Assembly (NCBI GenBank): GCA_022511205.1
Contig: JAFLRY010000008.1
Location: 1 to 59,476, forward strand
Length of the DNA stretch: 59,476 nt
From: Eubacterium sp.
Lineage (GTDB): Bacteria; Bacillota; Clostridia; Oscillospirales; Acutalibacteraceae
Reading direction: 5' to 3'
The stretch's first letter is position 1. Every line of letters starts with the position of its first letter. Under the pieces are notes generated by a model. The model saw only the letters and a program-made list of their open reading frames with translations, made no database searches and had not been told where the DNA came from. Made by a program: the position numbers and the translations under genes. Of this stretch, positions 49,958 through 59,142 are shown piece by piece.

Positions 49958-51306
49958 CAGCTAAGTCTTTCCCGCACCACGTCCGCAATATCATTGCCCA
50001 GCGCGGTGATTTTTTCAATATCCTTTCCCTCAAGCATTACACGCACGAGGGGTTCTGTACCCGATACGCGAACGAGCACTCTGCCGTCGCCGTGAAGCTC
50101 CATTTCAGCCTCCTGAACGGCGGAAATGATATATTCATCATTGTTGTATTTTTTCTTGCCCTCTGCCGTTACCTCAACGTTGATAAGCACCTGCGGGTAA
50201 ACCGTCATAACGCCTGCCAGCTCTCCGAGAGTAGCTCCGCTTTTTATCACGGTTTCAATAAGTTTAACGCCCGAAAGCTCACCGTCTCCCGTGGTGGCGT
50301 GATCGAGGAAAATAACGTGGCCGCTCTGTTCGCCGCCGATATTATAGCCCTTTTTGAGCATACGTTCAAGAACGTATCTGTCGCCAACGGCGGTTTTCGC
50401 GCACTTGATCTCGTTTTCCTCGCAGAATTTGAAAAAGCCGAGATTGCTCATAACGGTAACGACTACCGTATCGTTATTCAGCTTGCCCTCCTGCTTCATC
50501 TGCGTAGCGCAGATTGCGATGATCCTGTCTCCGTCTATGAGATTGCCGTTTTCATCGACCGCGAGCATTCTGTCTGCGTCGCCGTCAAAGGCAAGGCCGA
50601 GATCAAGCTTGTTCGCCTTAACGAACTGCATAAGCTCCTCGGGATGCGTTGAGCCGCAGTTTTTGTTTATATTCACGCCGTCTGGCGTATCGGAAAGCAT
50701 ATGGCATTTCGCGCCGAGGCGTGTAAAAATCTCTTTTGCGCAAACGCTGGCACTGCCGTTTGCGGTATCTATAGCAATATTCAGTCCGTCAAATCTTACG
50801 TCTGCAACGGAAACAACGTGTTCAATATAATCCTCAACGGCGGTCTTGCAATAAGTTCTTTTGCCTACCTCGCCGCCAAGCTTCATTTCAATTTCCTCGC
50901 TGTGATCGAGAATGATGGCTTCGATCTCTTTCTCTGTTTCATCGGGAAGCTTATAGCCGTTTCCCTGAAAAATTTTGATGCCGTTATATTCGCAGGGATT
51001 GTGGGAGGCGGAGATCATAACGCCCGCGTCACAGCCGTATTTTCCCACAAGATAAGCAATGGCGGGAGTTGGTATAACGCCAACAGAAAGCACGTTTACG
51101 CCCACGGAGCAAAAGCCCGCGGTGAGCGCCGCCTCAAGCATATCGCCCGAAGCTCTCGTATCCTTGCCGATCATTACGGTAGGCTTCGTATCCTTGTTTT
51201 TAATAAGGATCTCCGCGGCGGCTCTGCCTATCTGCATTGCAAGATCGTTCGTCAGTTCCTTATTTGCAATTCCTCTTACACCGTCTGTTCCGAATAATCT
51301 GCCCAT
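49957..51306 (-). CDS. glmM: Phosphoglucosamine mutase GlmM
   Basis: GlmM converts glucosamine-6-phosphate to glucosamine-1-phosphate, feeding UDP-GlcNAc for the murA step of peptidoglycan synthesis. Seen: RLFGTDGVRGIANKELT at the N-terminus, phosphoserine loop GVMISASHNPCEYNGIK, metal loop LAFDGDADRML, sugar loop GGEQSGHVIFLDHATTGDG and the C-terminal phosphate-binding RVSGTEPLVRVM. Length (449) is normal. It follows ruvB by 37 bases. Confidence 0.97.
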   Translation of the reverse strand: MGRLFGTDGVRGIANKELTNDLAMQIGRAAAEILIKNKDTKPTVMIGKDTRASGDMLEAALTAGFCSVGVNVLSVGVIPTPAIAYLVGKYGCDAGVMISASHNPCEYNGIKIFQGNGYKLPDETEKEIEAIILDHSEEIEMKLGGEVGKRTYCKTAVEDYIEHVVSVADVRFDGLNIAIDTANGSASVCAKEIFTRLGAKCHMLSDTPDGVNINKNCGSTHPEELMQFVKANKLDLGLAFDGDADRMLAVDENGNLIDGDRIIAICATQMKQEGKLNNDTVVVTVMSNLGFFKFCEENEIKCAKTAVGDRYVLERMLKKGYNIGGEQSGHVIFLDHATTGDGELSGVKLIETVIKSGATLGELAGVMTVYPQVLINVEVTAEGKKKYNNDEYIISAVQEAEMELHGDGRVLVRVSGTEPLVRVMLEGKDIEKITALGNDIADVVRERLS

Positions 51307-51343
51307 TAAAAATACCCTTTCAAATTTTTAGTGTGATTTCGTA

Positions 51344-52372
51344 TTAAAGCAGGGTTTGCTGCCCGTCCTGCTCAATACCCAAATGCCTGTAGGCAAGCGG
51401 AGTAACGCATCTTCCCCTCGGCGTGCGGCTCAAAAAGCCTATCTGCATAAGATATGGCTCGTAAACGTCCTCAATCGTTACAGCCTCTTCACCTATAGCG
51501 GCGGCTATGGTTTCAAGACCAACGGGACCGCCGTTGTAATTTCTTATCATCGTGATCAAAAGCCTGCGGTCTATGGAGTCAAGCCCCAGCTCGTCGATCT
51601 CCATTCTATCGAGCGCATCATCCGAAGCCTCCTTCGTGATAACGCCGTTGTACTTGACTTCGGCAAAATCTCTGCTTCTTTTTAGAAGCCTGTTGGCGAT
51701 ACGGGGAGTACCTCTTGAGCGTGAAGCGATCTGTAGCGCGCCCTCCTCGTCTATATCTATTCCCAGAATTCCCGCGCTTCTGCGGACGATCGATGAAAGC
51801 TCCTTATGATTATAAAGCTCAAGGCGAAGAATAACGCCGAAGCGGTCTCTCAGCGGAGCGGAAAGCTGACCCGCGCGGGTGGTAGCGCCAACGAGGGTGA
51901 AATTCGGAAGATCGAGCCTTATGGAACGCGCCGAAGGGCCTTTGCCGATAATAATATCAAGGGCTCTGTCCTCCATGGCGGGATAGAGAACCTCCTCAAC
52001 GCTTCTGTTCAGGCGGTGGATCTCGTCAATAAAAAGCACGTCGCCCTCCTGAAGATTCGTAAGAAGCGCCGCAAGATCGCCCTGCTTTTCTATTGCGGGA
52101 CCGCTCGTTATTCTAATATTTACGCCCATTTCATTGGCAATTATGCCTGCAAGGGTGGTTTTTCCGAGACCGGGAGGTCCGTAAAGAAGAACGTGGTCAA
52201 GCGCTTCTCCCCTGGCACGAGCCGCCTGAATGTAGACGGAAAGGTTTTCTTTGACCTTTTCCTGCCCGATATAGTCGGTGAGCTCCTTCGGTCTTAAGCT
52301 GTTTTCAATATCGCTGTCCGCCGAGGTGAACTCCGTTGAAACTATTCTGTTTTCAAAATCCATTTCGCCCAT
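51344..52372 (-). CDS. ruvB: Holliday junction helicase motor RuvB
   Basis: RuvB drives branch migration with RuvA. The 342-residue AAA+ protein has [19 protein letters not shown], Walker [14 protein letters not shown], Walker [12 protein letters not shown], sensor [20 protein letters not shown] with arginine finger, and the C-terminal winged helix ([20 protein letters not shown]). GGAGAG precedes the ATG, 14 bases after ruvA. Confidence 0.98.
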   Translation of the reverse strand: MGEMDFENRIVSTEFTSADSDIENSLRPKELTDYIGQEKVKENLSVYIQAARARGEALDHVLLYGPPGLGKTTLAGIIANEMGVNIRITSGPAIEKQGDLAALLTNLQEGDVLFIDEIHRLNRSVEEVLYPAMEDRALDIIIGKGPSARSIRLDLPNFTLVGATTRAGQLSAPLRDRFGVILRLELYNHKELSSIVRRSAGILGIDIDEEGALQIASRSRGTPRIANRLLKRSRDFAEVKYNGVITKEASDDALDRMEIDELGLDSIDRRLLITMIRNYNGGPVGLETIAAAIGEEAVTIEDVYEPYLMQIGFLSRTPRGRCVTPLAYRHLGIEQDGQQTLL

Positions 52373-52386
52373 ATGCTACTCTCCAA

Positions 52387-52992
52387 TTAAAGATTGCGTG
52401 AAAGCTGGCGCAGACCGAGCCTTATCATCTCATCTGCTGAAAGCGATTTATCCATCTGCCCCACGGCTACTGCCGCGTCGCTCTGGCTGAAGCCGAGGGC
52501 TACGAGAGCGGCAACTGCTTCCGCCGAAGCCGTTTCCTCAACTGCAGATATTGCGGATGCCGCGGCGGAGGAAATCTCTCCGCTCGACATATTCACCATT
52601 TTATCCTTAAGCTCCAGCACGATGCGCTCGGCAGTTTTTTTGCCAACGCCGTTTGCCTTCGTTATCGCTTTCGAATCGCCTGCCGCTATGGCTATCGCTA
52701 GCTTATCGGGAGAAAGCTCGGAAAGCACGGCTATTGCGGCTTTCGGACCTACGCCGGAAACGGTGATAAGGAGCTTGAAGGAGTCAAGCTCCGTTTGGGT
52801 AGAAAAGCCGAAAAGATCCATTGCGTCCTCTCTTACGGAAAGGTATGTAAACAGATTGACCTCGCTGCCGATCTTGCCTACGCTTTTCGCCGTGTTGAGA
52901 GAGGTGAAGCATTTAAAGCCCACTCCGCCGCATTCAACGACTACGAACTGCGGATCGGTATAAGTTAATTTTCCTCTTACGTTATAAATCAT
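52387..52992 (-). CDS. ruvA: Holliday junction-binding protein RuvA
   Basis: RuvA tetramers hold the four-way junction and load RuvB. The 201-residue protein starts MIYNVRGKLTY and has the paired helix-hairpin-helix region (LLITVSGVGPKAAIAVLSEL and ITKANGVGKKTAERIVLELK). A short linker and the RuvB-binding helical domain III (AVAALVALGFSQSDAAVAV) follow. It lies four bases after ruvC. Confidence 0.97.
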   Translation of the reverse strand: MIYNVRGKLTYTDPQFVVVECGGVGFKCFTSLNTAKSVGKIGSEVNLFTYLSVREDAMDLFGFSTQTELDSFKLLITVSGVGPKAAIAVLSELSPDKLAIAIAAGDSKAITKANGVGKKTAERIVLELKDKMVNMSSGEISSAAASAISAVEETASAEAVAALVALGFSQSDAAVAVGQMDKSLSADEMIRLGLRQLSRNL

Positions 52993-52996
52993 ATTT

Positions 52997-53500
52997 CTAC
53001 CTCAGATTAAAATTCATAGAACCAAGTAGGCTTCCGCTTGCGTGTCCATGGCAGATCGCCATAGCAAGTGCGTCCGCCGTATCATCCGGCTTCGGTATTT
53101 TTTCAAGATTAAGAATGATCCTCGTCATTTCCTGAACCTGCTTTTTAACGGCTTTTCCGTAGCCGGTAACGGACTGCTTCACCTGCAAGGGCGTGTATTC
53201 CGCTATATTCACCCCGTGCATCTGCGCCGAAAGCGTTATAACTCCCCTTGCCTGCGCAACGTCTATAACCGTTTTGGCGTTGTTGTTGTAAAACAACTTT
53301 TCCATACTCATTACTTCGGGCTTATACTTATCGAATATCATATTCATTTCGGTGTATATCATCTGAAGCCTTATAGGAAACGGTGTGTGCGCCTCGGTGG
53401 TGATCGCGCCGTAATCTATAACACGGAATTTATTCGCCCTGTATTCAAGAACGCCCCAGCCGACTATTGCGTAGCCGGGGTCAATGCCGAGAATTATCAT
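52997..53500 (-). CDS. ruvC: Holliday junction resolvase RuvC
   Basis: RuvC cuts Holliday junctions. The 167-residue protein opens with ILGIDPGYAIVGWGV (first catalytic Asp), has SMEKLFYNNNAKTVIDVAQA with the catalytic Glu, and near the C-terminus KPDDTADALAMAICHGH with the last acidic residues. It is the promoter-proximal gene of ruvC-ruvA-ruvB and of the longer run that follows. Confidence 0.97.
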   Translation of the reverse strand: MIILGIDPGYAIVGWGVLEYRANKFRVIDYGAITTEAHTPFPIRLQMIYTEMNMIFDKYKPEVMSMEKLFYNNNAKTVIDVAQARGVITLSAQMHGVNIAEYTPLQVKQSVTGYGKAVKKQVQEMTRIILNLEKIPKPDDTADALAMAICHGHASGSLLGSMNFNLR

Positions 53501-53532
53501 TAATACATACTACTCCAATATAATTTCATTAG

Positions 53533-53561
53533 ATTATAACATAAAGTGTTTTTTTTATCAA
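53533..53561 (-). promoter_or_regulatory. Promoter of the ruvC-ruvA-ruvB-glmM run
   Basis: On the minus strand TTGATA (53561-53556), 17 bases and TATAAT (53538-53533) lie about 35 bases before ruvC. Confidence 0.75.
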
Positions 53562-53579
53562 TAATAATATATAAATAAA

Positions 53580-53608
53580 TTGACCGTAACCGACATTGGG
53601 TATATAAT
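53580..53608 (+). promoter_or_regulatory. Promoter of the cation diffusion facilitator gene
   Basis: TTGACC (53580-53585), 17 bases and TATAAT (53603-53608) lie about 55 bases upstream of the ATG at 53665. It is divergent from the ruvC promoter. Confidence 0.75.
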
Positions 53609-53664
53609 ATTTTGAGGACCCGGCCGGAATAAAAGAAATCAAATAATATTTAAAAGGGGCAAAT

Positions 53665-54831
53665 ATGACTGATTTTCTGATAAAGCTTTATATAAAAAAC
53701 AAAGATGTTGACGATCTAAAGGCACGTGAAAAATACTCCGCCCTTTCCGGCATAACCGGCATCGTATGCAACGTGGCGCTGTGTATTTTCAAATTCATCA
53801 TCGGAACGCTTACCCGCTCCGTTTCAGTAACGGCTGACGCTGTTAATAACCTTTCGGACGCGGGCTCGAACATCGTAACGATCCTCGGCGGAAAGCTTGC
53901 GGGCAAAGCGGTTGACGAGGAGCATCCCTTCGGTCACGGAAGAATGGAATACGTCAGCGCGCTGATCGTATCTTTTTTCATCTTTATTATGGGCTTCGAG
54001 CTTGGAAAAAGCAGCATCACCAAGATAATCTATCCCGAGGAAATAAAATTCAATGCCGTTTCCGTTATAGTGCTTATCGTTGCGATCGCGGTAAAGCTTT
54101 GGATGGCTTATTTCAATAATAAGCTGTTTAAAGCGACGGGAAACATCGGTCTTAAAGCCGTTATGCAGGACAGTCTTAACGACTGCATTGCCACCTCTGC
54201 AACCATCGCCGCACTGCTGATTTCCTCGTTAACTCCATTTAAGCGGGCAGACGGAATTATGGGCGTGATCGTTGCCGCAGTCGTAATTATCGCCGGTGTG
54301 AAGCTTGTTAAAGAGGTTGTCAGCAACATCCTCGGCAAAGCCCCCTCCCCTGAGCTTGTCAGCAAAATAAAAGAAATAATGCTCAATGAAAAATATATTA
54401 TGGATATCCACGATCTTATCGTTCACGATTACGGCCCGGGCAGAATAATCGCCTCCGCCCACGCCGAAGTACCCAGCAACGTTGATATAATCAAGCTTCA
54501 CGAGGTAATTGATATAGCCGAGCGGAAGATCAATAAAGAGCTGAATATTATGATCTGCATTCATATGGATCCCGTAGTGGTTGACGATGAAAAGCTGAAA
54601 GATTACAAGCAAATTATGGCGGATATCATACACGATTATGACGCCGATTTCACGTTCCACGATTTCAGGGTGATCGAAGGAACTCAAATAACGAATTTCG
54701 TTTTTGATCTCGTTATCCCCCATAAATACAAAAAGGGAAACAACCTGATACTGAAAGAGCTTCAAAGCGCCGTTCGGGAGCTTTACCCAAATATAACGCT
54801 CGTTATCACGATCGAACACGCTTTTATATAA
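53665..54831 (+). CDS. Cation diffusion facilitator family transporter
   Basis: The 388-residue protein exports divalent metals (Zn, Mn, Fe, Co) in exchange for protons. Six membrane helices are followed by a cytoplasmic metal-sensing domain (~215-388). Metal-site motifs are TADAVNNLSDAGSNIV in helix 2 and MQDSLNDCIATSATI in helix 5, with the loop EEHPFGHGRMEYVSALI typical of the family. Metal specificity is not clear. AAGGGG precedes the ATG. GH2 follows 19 bases later, probably by co-transcription without an evident functional link. Confidence 0.92.
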   Translation: MTDFLIKLYIKNKDVDDLKAREKYSALSGITGIVCNVALCIFKFIIGTLTRSVSVTADAVNNLSDAGSNIVTILGGKLAGKAVDEEHPFGHGRMEYVSALIVSFFIFIMGFELGKSSITKIIYPEEIKFNAVSVIVLIVAIAVKLWMAYFNNKLFKATGNIGLKAVMQDSLNDCIATSATIAALLISSLTPFKRADGIMGVIVAAVVIIAGVKLVKEVVSNILGKAPSPELVSKIKEIMLNEKYIMDIHDLIVHDYGPGRIIASAHAEVPSNVDIIKLHEVIDIAERKINKELNIMICIHMDPVVVDDEKLKDYKQIMADIIHDYDADFTFHDFRVIEGTQITNFVFDLVIPHKYKKGNNLILKELQSAVRELYPNITLVITIEHAFI

Positions 54832-54850
54832 TAAAAATGAGGTAACAGCA

Positions 54851-56596
54851 ATGGAAGTTTACAGAAAAGAATATCCAAATCCGCAATTTGAGAGAAACAA
54901 TTGGCAGAATTTAAACGGCGAATGGGACTTCGGTTTTAAGAAAGCAAAGCACGGTTTTAAATTTTCAACGGACGAAAAAACAGCGGTTGAGATTTATAAC
55001 GCCTGTGATTACACTCATAAAATCAACGTTCCCTTTTGCCTTGAAAGCGAGCTTTCAGGTATAGGTTTTACCGACTTCGTAAATTTGGCTTGGTATCGCA
55101 AAAAAGTTACTATCAGCAAAGGCAAAAACAGAGTTTTTCTGCATATCGGCGCGGCGGATCATCTCACAACAGTTCTCGTAAATTCAAGGTCGGTCGGCAG
55201 GCATAAGGGTGGCTACACCCCGTTTAAATTTGAGATAACAGATTTCGTTTCAGAGGGTGAAAATGAGATTTTCATTCTATGCGAGGACAACGTTAAAGAC
55301 CCGCTGGTATGCCGAGGAAAGCAGAGCGAGCGCCGCGAAAGCCACGGCTGCGATTACACGAGAACAACTGGCATCTGGCAGACGGTTTATCTTGAATACG
55401 TTCCCCAAAGCTACATAAAAAGCATAAAAATTTATCCCGACGCGGAGAATTCCGGCGTAACGCTCAAGGCTGATTTTGAGGGTAAGGAGGACTTTGCCTG
55501 CGAAGTATTATATGAGGGTAAAACCGTTGGAAAAGCAGAGCGCAAAAACGCCTTTGGAAGCAGTTTTTTCCATATGGATTTAAGCGAAAAACACCTTTGG
55601 GAGGTTGGAAACGGCAGGCTTTACGATTTAAAGCTCAGCTTCGGTGACGATAAAGTCAGCAGTTATTTCGGGCTGAGAAGCCTGCGACTTGACGGCTTTA
55701 AGTTTCTTATCAATGAAAAGAGCGTTTTTCAGCGCCTTGTTCTCGATCAGGGCTTTTATAAAAAGGGAATCTACACCGCGCCGAGTGATGCCGATATGAT
55801 AAAGGATATTCAGCTCTCCCTTGATCTCGGCTTCAACGGCGCAAGACTTCACCAAAAGGTGTTTGAGCCGCGATTCCTGTATCACTGCGATAAAATGGGC
55901 TATATCGTTTGGGGCGAATACCCCAACTGGGGACTTGATTACTCCAAGCCCGAAAGCGTTGCCGTATTCCTCGCCGAGTGGGCGGAGGCGGTAGAGCGAG
56001 ATTTCAATCATCCGTCAATAGTCGGCTGGTGTCCCTTCAACGAAACATGGGATTACCACGGCAGAAGGCAGTATGATCCGCTTCTTTCCACCGTTTATGA
56101 TTTCACCAAAACGGCGGACACTACCCGCCCCTGCATTGACACCAGCGGTAATTTCCACGTTAAAACGGATATTTACGACGTTCACGATTATAGTTACGAT
56201 ATCCGTTTTTTCAAGGGAAATTATGATAAGCTCGTTACCGAAAACGTACTCTATGAACACGTACTTAACGACAATCCGAACCGCCAGAAATACGGCGGAC
56301 AGCCCGTTTTCGTAAGCGAATACGGCGGTATCAAATGGGTTGCGGACACGTCTATAAAATCCTGGGGCTACGGCGAGGACGTTAAAACGCCCGAGGAGTT
56401 TGCCGAGCGCTACTGCGGGCTCACAGAAGCGCTGATAGGCAACAAAAAGATGTTCGGCTTCTGCTATACTCAGCTTTACGATATTGAGCAGGAGCAAAAC
56501 GGGCTTTACACCTATGAGCGCGAAAAGAAGTTTTCCGATGATATTCTTGATAAGATCCGGGCAACAAATCAAACGATCGCGGAAATTGAAAAGTGA
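54851..56596 (+). CDS. GH2-family glycosidase (beta-glucuronidase/galactosidase-like)
   Basis: The 581-residue enzyme has a GH2 N-terminal jelly roll (NLNGEWDFGF, then WYRKKVTISKGKNRVFLHIG and DVNGR-like VGRHKGGYTPFKFEITDF), an Ig-like domain and a TIM barrel. GWCPFNETWDY holds the acid/base Glu and PVFVSEYGGIKW the nucleophile Glu. It lacks a signal peptide and the extra C-terminal domains of LacZ, so it is a short intracellular member. Substrate (beta-galactoside, glucuronide or mannoside) is not resolved. GAGGT precedes the ATG; a shared bidirectional terminator follows. Confidence 0.9.
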   Translation: MEVYRKEYPNPQFERNNWQNLNGEWDFGFKKAKHGFKFSTDEKTAVEIYNACDYTHKINVPFCLESELSGIGFTDFVNLAWYRKKVTISKGKNRVFLHIGAADHLTTVLVNSRSVGRHKGGYTPFKFEITDFVSEGENEIFILCEDNVKDPLVCRGKQSERRESHGCDYTRTTGIWQTVYLEYVPQSYIKSIKIYPDAENSGVTLKADFEGKEDFACEVLYEGKTVGKAERKNAFGSSFFHMDLSEKHLWEVGNGRLYDLKLSFGDDKVSSYFGLRSLRLDGFKFLINEKSVFQRLVLDQGFYKKGIYTAPSDADMIKDIQLSLDLGFNGARLHQKVFEPRFLYHCDKMGYIVWGEYPNWGLDYSKPESVAVFLAEWAEAVERDFNHPSIVGWCPFNETWDYHGRRQYDPLLSTVYDFTKTADTTRPCIDTSGNFHVKTDIYDVHDYSYDIRFFKGNYDKLVTENVLYEHVLNDNPNRQKYGGQPVFVSEYGGIKWVADTSIKSWGYGEDVKTPEEFAERYCGLTEALIGNKKMFGFCYTQLYDIEQEQNGLYTYEREKKFSDDILDKIRATNQTIAEIEK

Positions 56597-56599
56597 AAA

Positions 56600-56630
56600 T
56601 AAATGCTCCCTTTCAGCAAGGGAGCATTTT
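56600..56630. terminator. Bidirectional terminator between GH2 and tcdA
   Basis: A 13-bp stem, AAAATGCTCCCTT with AAGGGAGCATTTT (loop TCAGC), starts four bases past the GH2 stop and also lies three bases from the convergent tcdA stop. Confidence 0.92.
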
Positions 56631-56632
56631 AT

Positions 56633-57382
56633 TTAATACTTATTATTCACACCTGTTAAATCTTTAATTACCTCGCCGGCGATTATCAGCCCTACTACGG
56701 ACGGAACGAAGGCGGTACTGCCCGGCACCTGCCTGCGGGCGTGAACGTTTCCGTTTTCGTTGCCCTCTAAGCGGCTTTCCTCGCTCTCAGCAGGCGTCAT
56801 CGCGGGTTCTTTTGAATAAACTACCTTCAGCTTCTTGATGCCGCGGTTTTTGAGCTCACGCCTCATAACCTTGGCAAGAGGACAAACGGAGGTCTTGTAA
56901 AGATCGGCCACCTCAAAGGCGGTGGGATCAAGCTTATTACCTGCCCCCATGGAGCTGATTATGGGCGTGCCTGCAGCTTTCGCATTTACAACGAGAGCGA
57001 TCTTGCCCGTAACCGTATCGATAGCGTCAACGATATAATCGTACTGCGTAAAATCAAACTGATCCGCCGTTTCGGGCGTATAAAATGTTTGGAATTTAGT
57101 TACCTTGACGTTGGGATTGATTTCGAGGATACGCTCCTCTGCAACGTCAACCTTATACTGCCCTACTGTTTTGCGGGTGGCAATTATCTGGCGGTTGATA
57201 TTCGTAAGGCAGACCTTGTCATCGTCGATCAGATCGATCGCCCCTACTCCGCTTCTCGCCAGCGCCTCAACGGTGTATCCGCCTACTCCGCCTATTCCGA
57301 AAACGGCAACGCGGCAACCCGCAAGCTTTTCCATGGCTTCCCTGCCAAGCAACAATTCCGTTCTTGAAAATTGATTTAACAT
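56633..57382 (-). CDS. tcdA: tRNA threonylcarbamoyladenosine dehydratase TcdA-like (ThiF/HesA family)
   Basis: TcdA cyclises the t6A base at position 37 of ANN-decoding tRNAs using ATP. The ~249-residue protein has FSRTELLLGREAMEKLAGCR, nucleotide-binding GIGGVGGYTVEALARSGVG, DDDKVCLTNINRQ with the conserved Asn/Arg, and VDAIDTVTGKIAL. A CsdA-type cysteine partner is not adjacent. ATG at 57382 has GGAGTAGGA upstream; longer frames extend into the peptidase gene. Other E1-like ThiF proteins are possible but fit less well. Confidence 0.88.
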   Translation of the reverse strand: MLNQFSRTELLLGREAMEKLAGCRVAVFGIGGVGGYTVEALARSGVGAIDLIDDDKVCLTNINRQIIATRKTVGQYKVDVAEERILEINPNVKVTKFQTFYTPETADQFDFTQYDYIVDAIDTVTGKIALVVNAKAAGTPIISSMGAGNKLDPTAFEVADLYKTSVCPLAKVMRRELKNRGIKKLKVVYSKEPAMTPAESEESRLEGNENGNVHARRQVPGSTAFVPSVVGLIIAGEVIKDLTGVNNKY

Positions 57383-57387
57383 AAGTC

Positions 57388-58506
57388 CTACTCCTTTGAC
57401 AGCATAAGAGTCAAAGCAAGCTCGGCAGCGCCCTTCAGATCGTTTACCGTTGTCCACTCGTTTGTGGTATGGCAGTCGTTCATAGCCGTGGAAAGCACAA
57501 GTCCTTTTATTCCGTATAAAGCGAAAACATTGTTATCGCTTCCGCCAAAGGAGCGTTCCAGCTTAGATTCGATTTTCATAGCGTCGCATGCGTTAGTAAA
57601 TCTTTGAACAACCGGATGCTCTAAATCAGTTTCGTACGCGATAATGCCCCTGAAGCTTTCCGTTTCAACGCTCGCGCCGAATTCCTCCGCCGAGCGCCTG
57701 ATGATATCCTCGATCAGCTCATATCTCTCGGTGACCTTTTCATCGTCATAGCTTCTGATCTCACCTGTGAACACGCAATGCTCCGGCACGATATTGTTTG
57801 CCACTCCGCCTTTCAGCGTTCCGATATTAACGGTGGTGCCGTCTATCTTGCCGCACTCAATTCTTGATATCGCAAGCGAAGCCGCCCTAATGGCGTGAAT
57901 GCCGTTTTCGGGATCAAGCCCCGCGTGGGCCGCCCTGCCTTTGAACTCAGCTTTAAAGGTAAGGATCGTTGGAGCGGCATAGCAGGCCGTTCCCGCGCTT
58001 CCGTCCAGATCGAAAACGTAGGCTTCCTTTGACTTGATTTTATCGTAATCAGCAACGTCCGCACCGCCGCCGCACTGCTCCTCACAAACGGAAAAAAGCA
58101 GTTCGATCGGTCTGTGTGAAAGTTTATTTTCCCTGATAACCGCAAGCGCCTCTATAATTGAAGTGATACCCGCAAAATCGTCTGAACCTAAAACTGTAGT
58201 GCCGTCTGAATGTATCCTGCCGTCCTCATCGATTATCATTTTTTTGTTGGAAGAGGGTTCAACGGTATCCATATGCGCGCTGAAAAGGATCGGGGGTAAA
58301 TCAATATCCCCGTCAATATAAGCGTAAATATTACCCGCATTTCCGCCGATCTTCTCGCCCGCGGAATCCTCTATCGGCTCGATACCCAGCTTTTCAAGCT
58401 CTTTTTTTACAAGATCGCAGACCTGTCTTTCGCCGCGGGAGGGGCTGTCTGTTTCAACCAATCTTTTAAATAAATCAATGATTCTTTTCTCGTTAACACT
58501 ATTCAT
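57388..58506 (-). CDS. M20-family peptidase, peptidase T-like
   Basis: The ~372-residue zinc peptidase of the M20 family cleaves short peptides (tripeptidase-like) in the cytoplasm. Metal and catalytic residues: SAHMDTVEPS (His/Asp), LGSDDFAGI (bridging Asp), CEEQCGGG (Glu pair), VFDLDGS (Asp) and NDCHTTNEW (His). The dimerisation domain lies between (GRAAHAGLDPENGIHA). The ATG at 58506 has AAAGGG nine bases upstream and is preferred over the one at 58524. The gene is 22 bases after the Rrf2 regulator in the same operon. Confidence 0.87.
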   Translation of the reverse strand: MNSVNEKRIIDLFKRLVETDSPSRGERQVCDLVKKELEKLGIEPIEDSAGEKIGGNAGNIYAYIDGDIDLPPILFSAHMDTVEPSSNKKMIIDEDGRIHSDGTTVLGSDDFAGITSIIEALAVIRENKLSHRPIELLFSVCEEQCGGGADVADYDKIKSKEAYVFDLDGSAGTACYAAPTILTFKAEFKGRAAHAGLDPENGIHAIRAASLAISRIECGKIDGTTVNIGTLKGGVANNIVPEHCVFTGEIRSYDDEKVTERYELIEDIIRRSAEEFGASVETESFRGIIAYETDLEHPVVQRFTNACDAMKIESKLERSFGGSDNNVFALYGIKGLVLSTAMNDCHTTNEWTTVNDLKGAAELALTLMLSKE

Positions 58507-58528
58507 AATATATTGCCCTTTCATTTAG

Positions 58529-58963
58529 CTAAATCATATAATCAAAGCCGCTGTCATTTTTGCGGTCTATAATATCCTGAAGCGTGATACCGTCCAGATA
58601 CTCGTTTATCGTCTTGTATAAGCCTTCCCAAACGAAAAGCGTTTCACAAAAGCCGGCTCTTTCGCAGGTGATCTCATCCTGCTCAAGGCAGGAAACGGGA
58701 GCAAGTCCGCCCTCCGTCATTCTCAAAATATCGCCAACAGTGTAGCACTCAGGAGCCTGAGCCAATATATAACCGCCCTGATATCCCCTGTTTTTCTTGA
58801 GTATTTCAGGCTTGTTCAAAATAGCGACGATCTGCTCCAGATACTTTTTTGATATTCCCTGGCGCTCGGCTATATCCTTTAAGGCAACGAAGCCGTCCTC
58901 CTTATGATGGGCAAGATCCACCAGCATTCGCAGCGCGTATCTCCCTTTGGTTGATATCATCAT
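58529..58963 (-). CDS. Rrf2-family transcriptional regulator with three Cys (IscR-like)
   Basis: The 144-residue winged-helix protein begins MMISTKGRYALRMLVDLAHH and has the recognition helix ISKKYLEQIVAILNK with the wing GYQGGYILA. Three Cys in CLEQDEITCERAGFC (spacing 8 and 7) match the position of [2Fe-2S] ligands in IscR, so it may sense Fe-S status or, like CymR, cysteine supply. No iscS/iscU follows; the operon continues with a peptidase and tcdA. It has a strong promoter and an 85-base leader, so autoregulation is plausible. Confidence 0.9.
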   Translation of the reverse strand: MMISTKGRYALRMLVDLAHHKEDGFVALKDIAERQGISKKYLEQIVAILNKPEILKKNRGYQGGYILAQAPECYTVGDILRMTEGGLAPVSCLEQDEITCERAGFCETLFVWEGLYKTINEYLDGITLQDIIDRKNDSGFDYMI

Positions 58964-59051
58964 AAATTTTCACTTCCCGATAACAAAGCATAACGCAACA
59001 GAATACATTCGGCTATTCCTACTAAATCCGTATGCTTTATGTGTTTGATAA

Positions 59052-59080
59052 ATTATATCATTAGAAAAAATATATGTCAA
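59052..59080 (-). promoter_or_regulatory. Consensus promoter of the Rrf2 operon
   Basis: On the minus strand TTGACA (59080-59075), 17 bases and TATAAT (59057-59052) match sigma-A perfectly. Confidence 0.92.
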
Positions 59081-59097
59081 CATTCCAATGTATTTTG

Positions 59098-59127
59098 CGT
59101 ATTCGAAAAGCCCTGAAAACATATTAT
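59098..59127 (+). promoter_or_regulatory. Possible sporulation (sigma-E-type) promoter of sigK
   Basis: CATATTAT (59120-59127) fits the sigma-E -10 pattern CATANNNT, with GTATT upstream at about the right distance as a weak -35. It lies 16 bases before the sigma factor ATG. The match is short and could be chance. Confidence 0.3.
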
Positions 59128-59142
59128 TAAACGGTGATGAAA

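Noticed and set aside
53609-53664. Metal riboswitch before the cation diffusion facilitator
   Set aside because: The leader after the promoter is only about 50 bases and shows no recognised manganese or nickel/cobalt riboswitch core.
58964-59051. IscR/CymR-type operator in the Rrf2 leader
   Set aside because: Spaced ATAC/GTAT and CGG/CCG pieces exist, but the spacing and arms do not match a known Rrf2 operator well enough.
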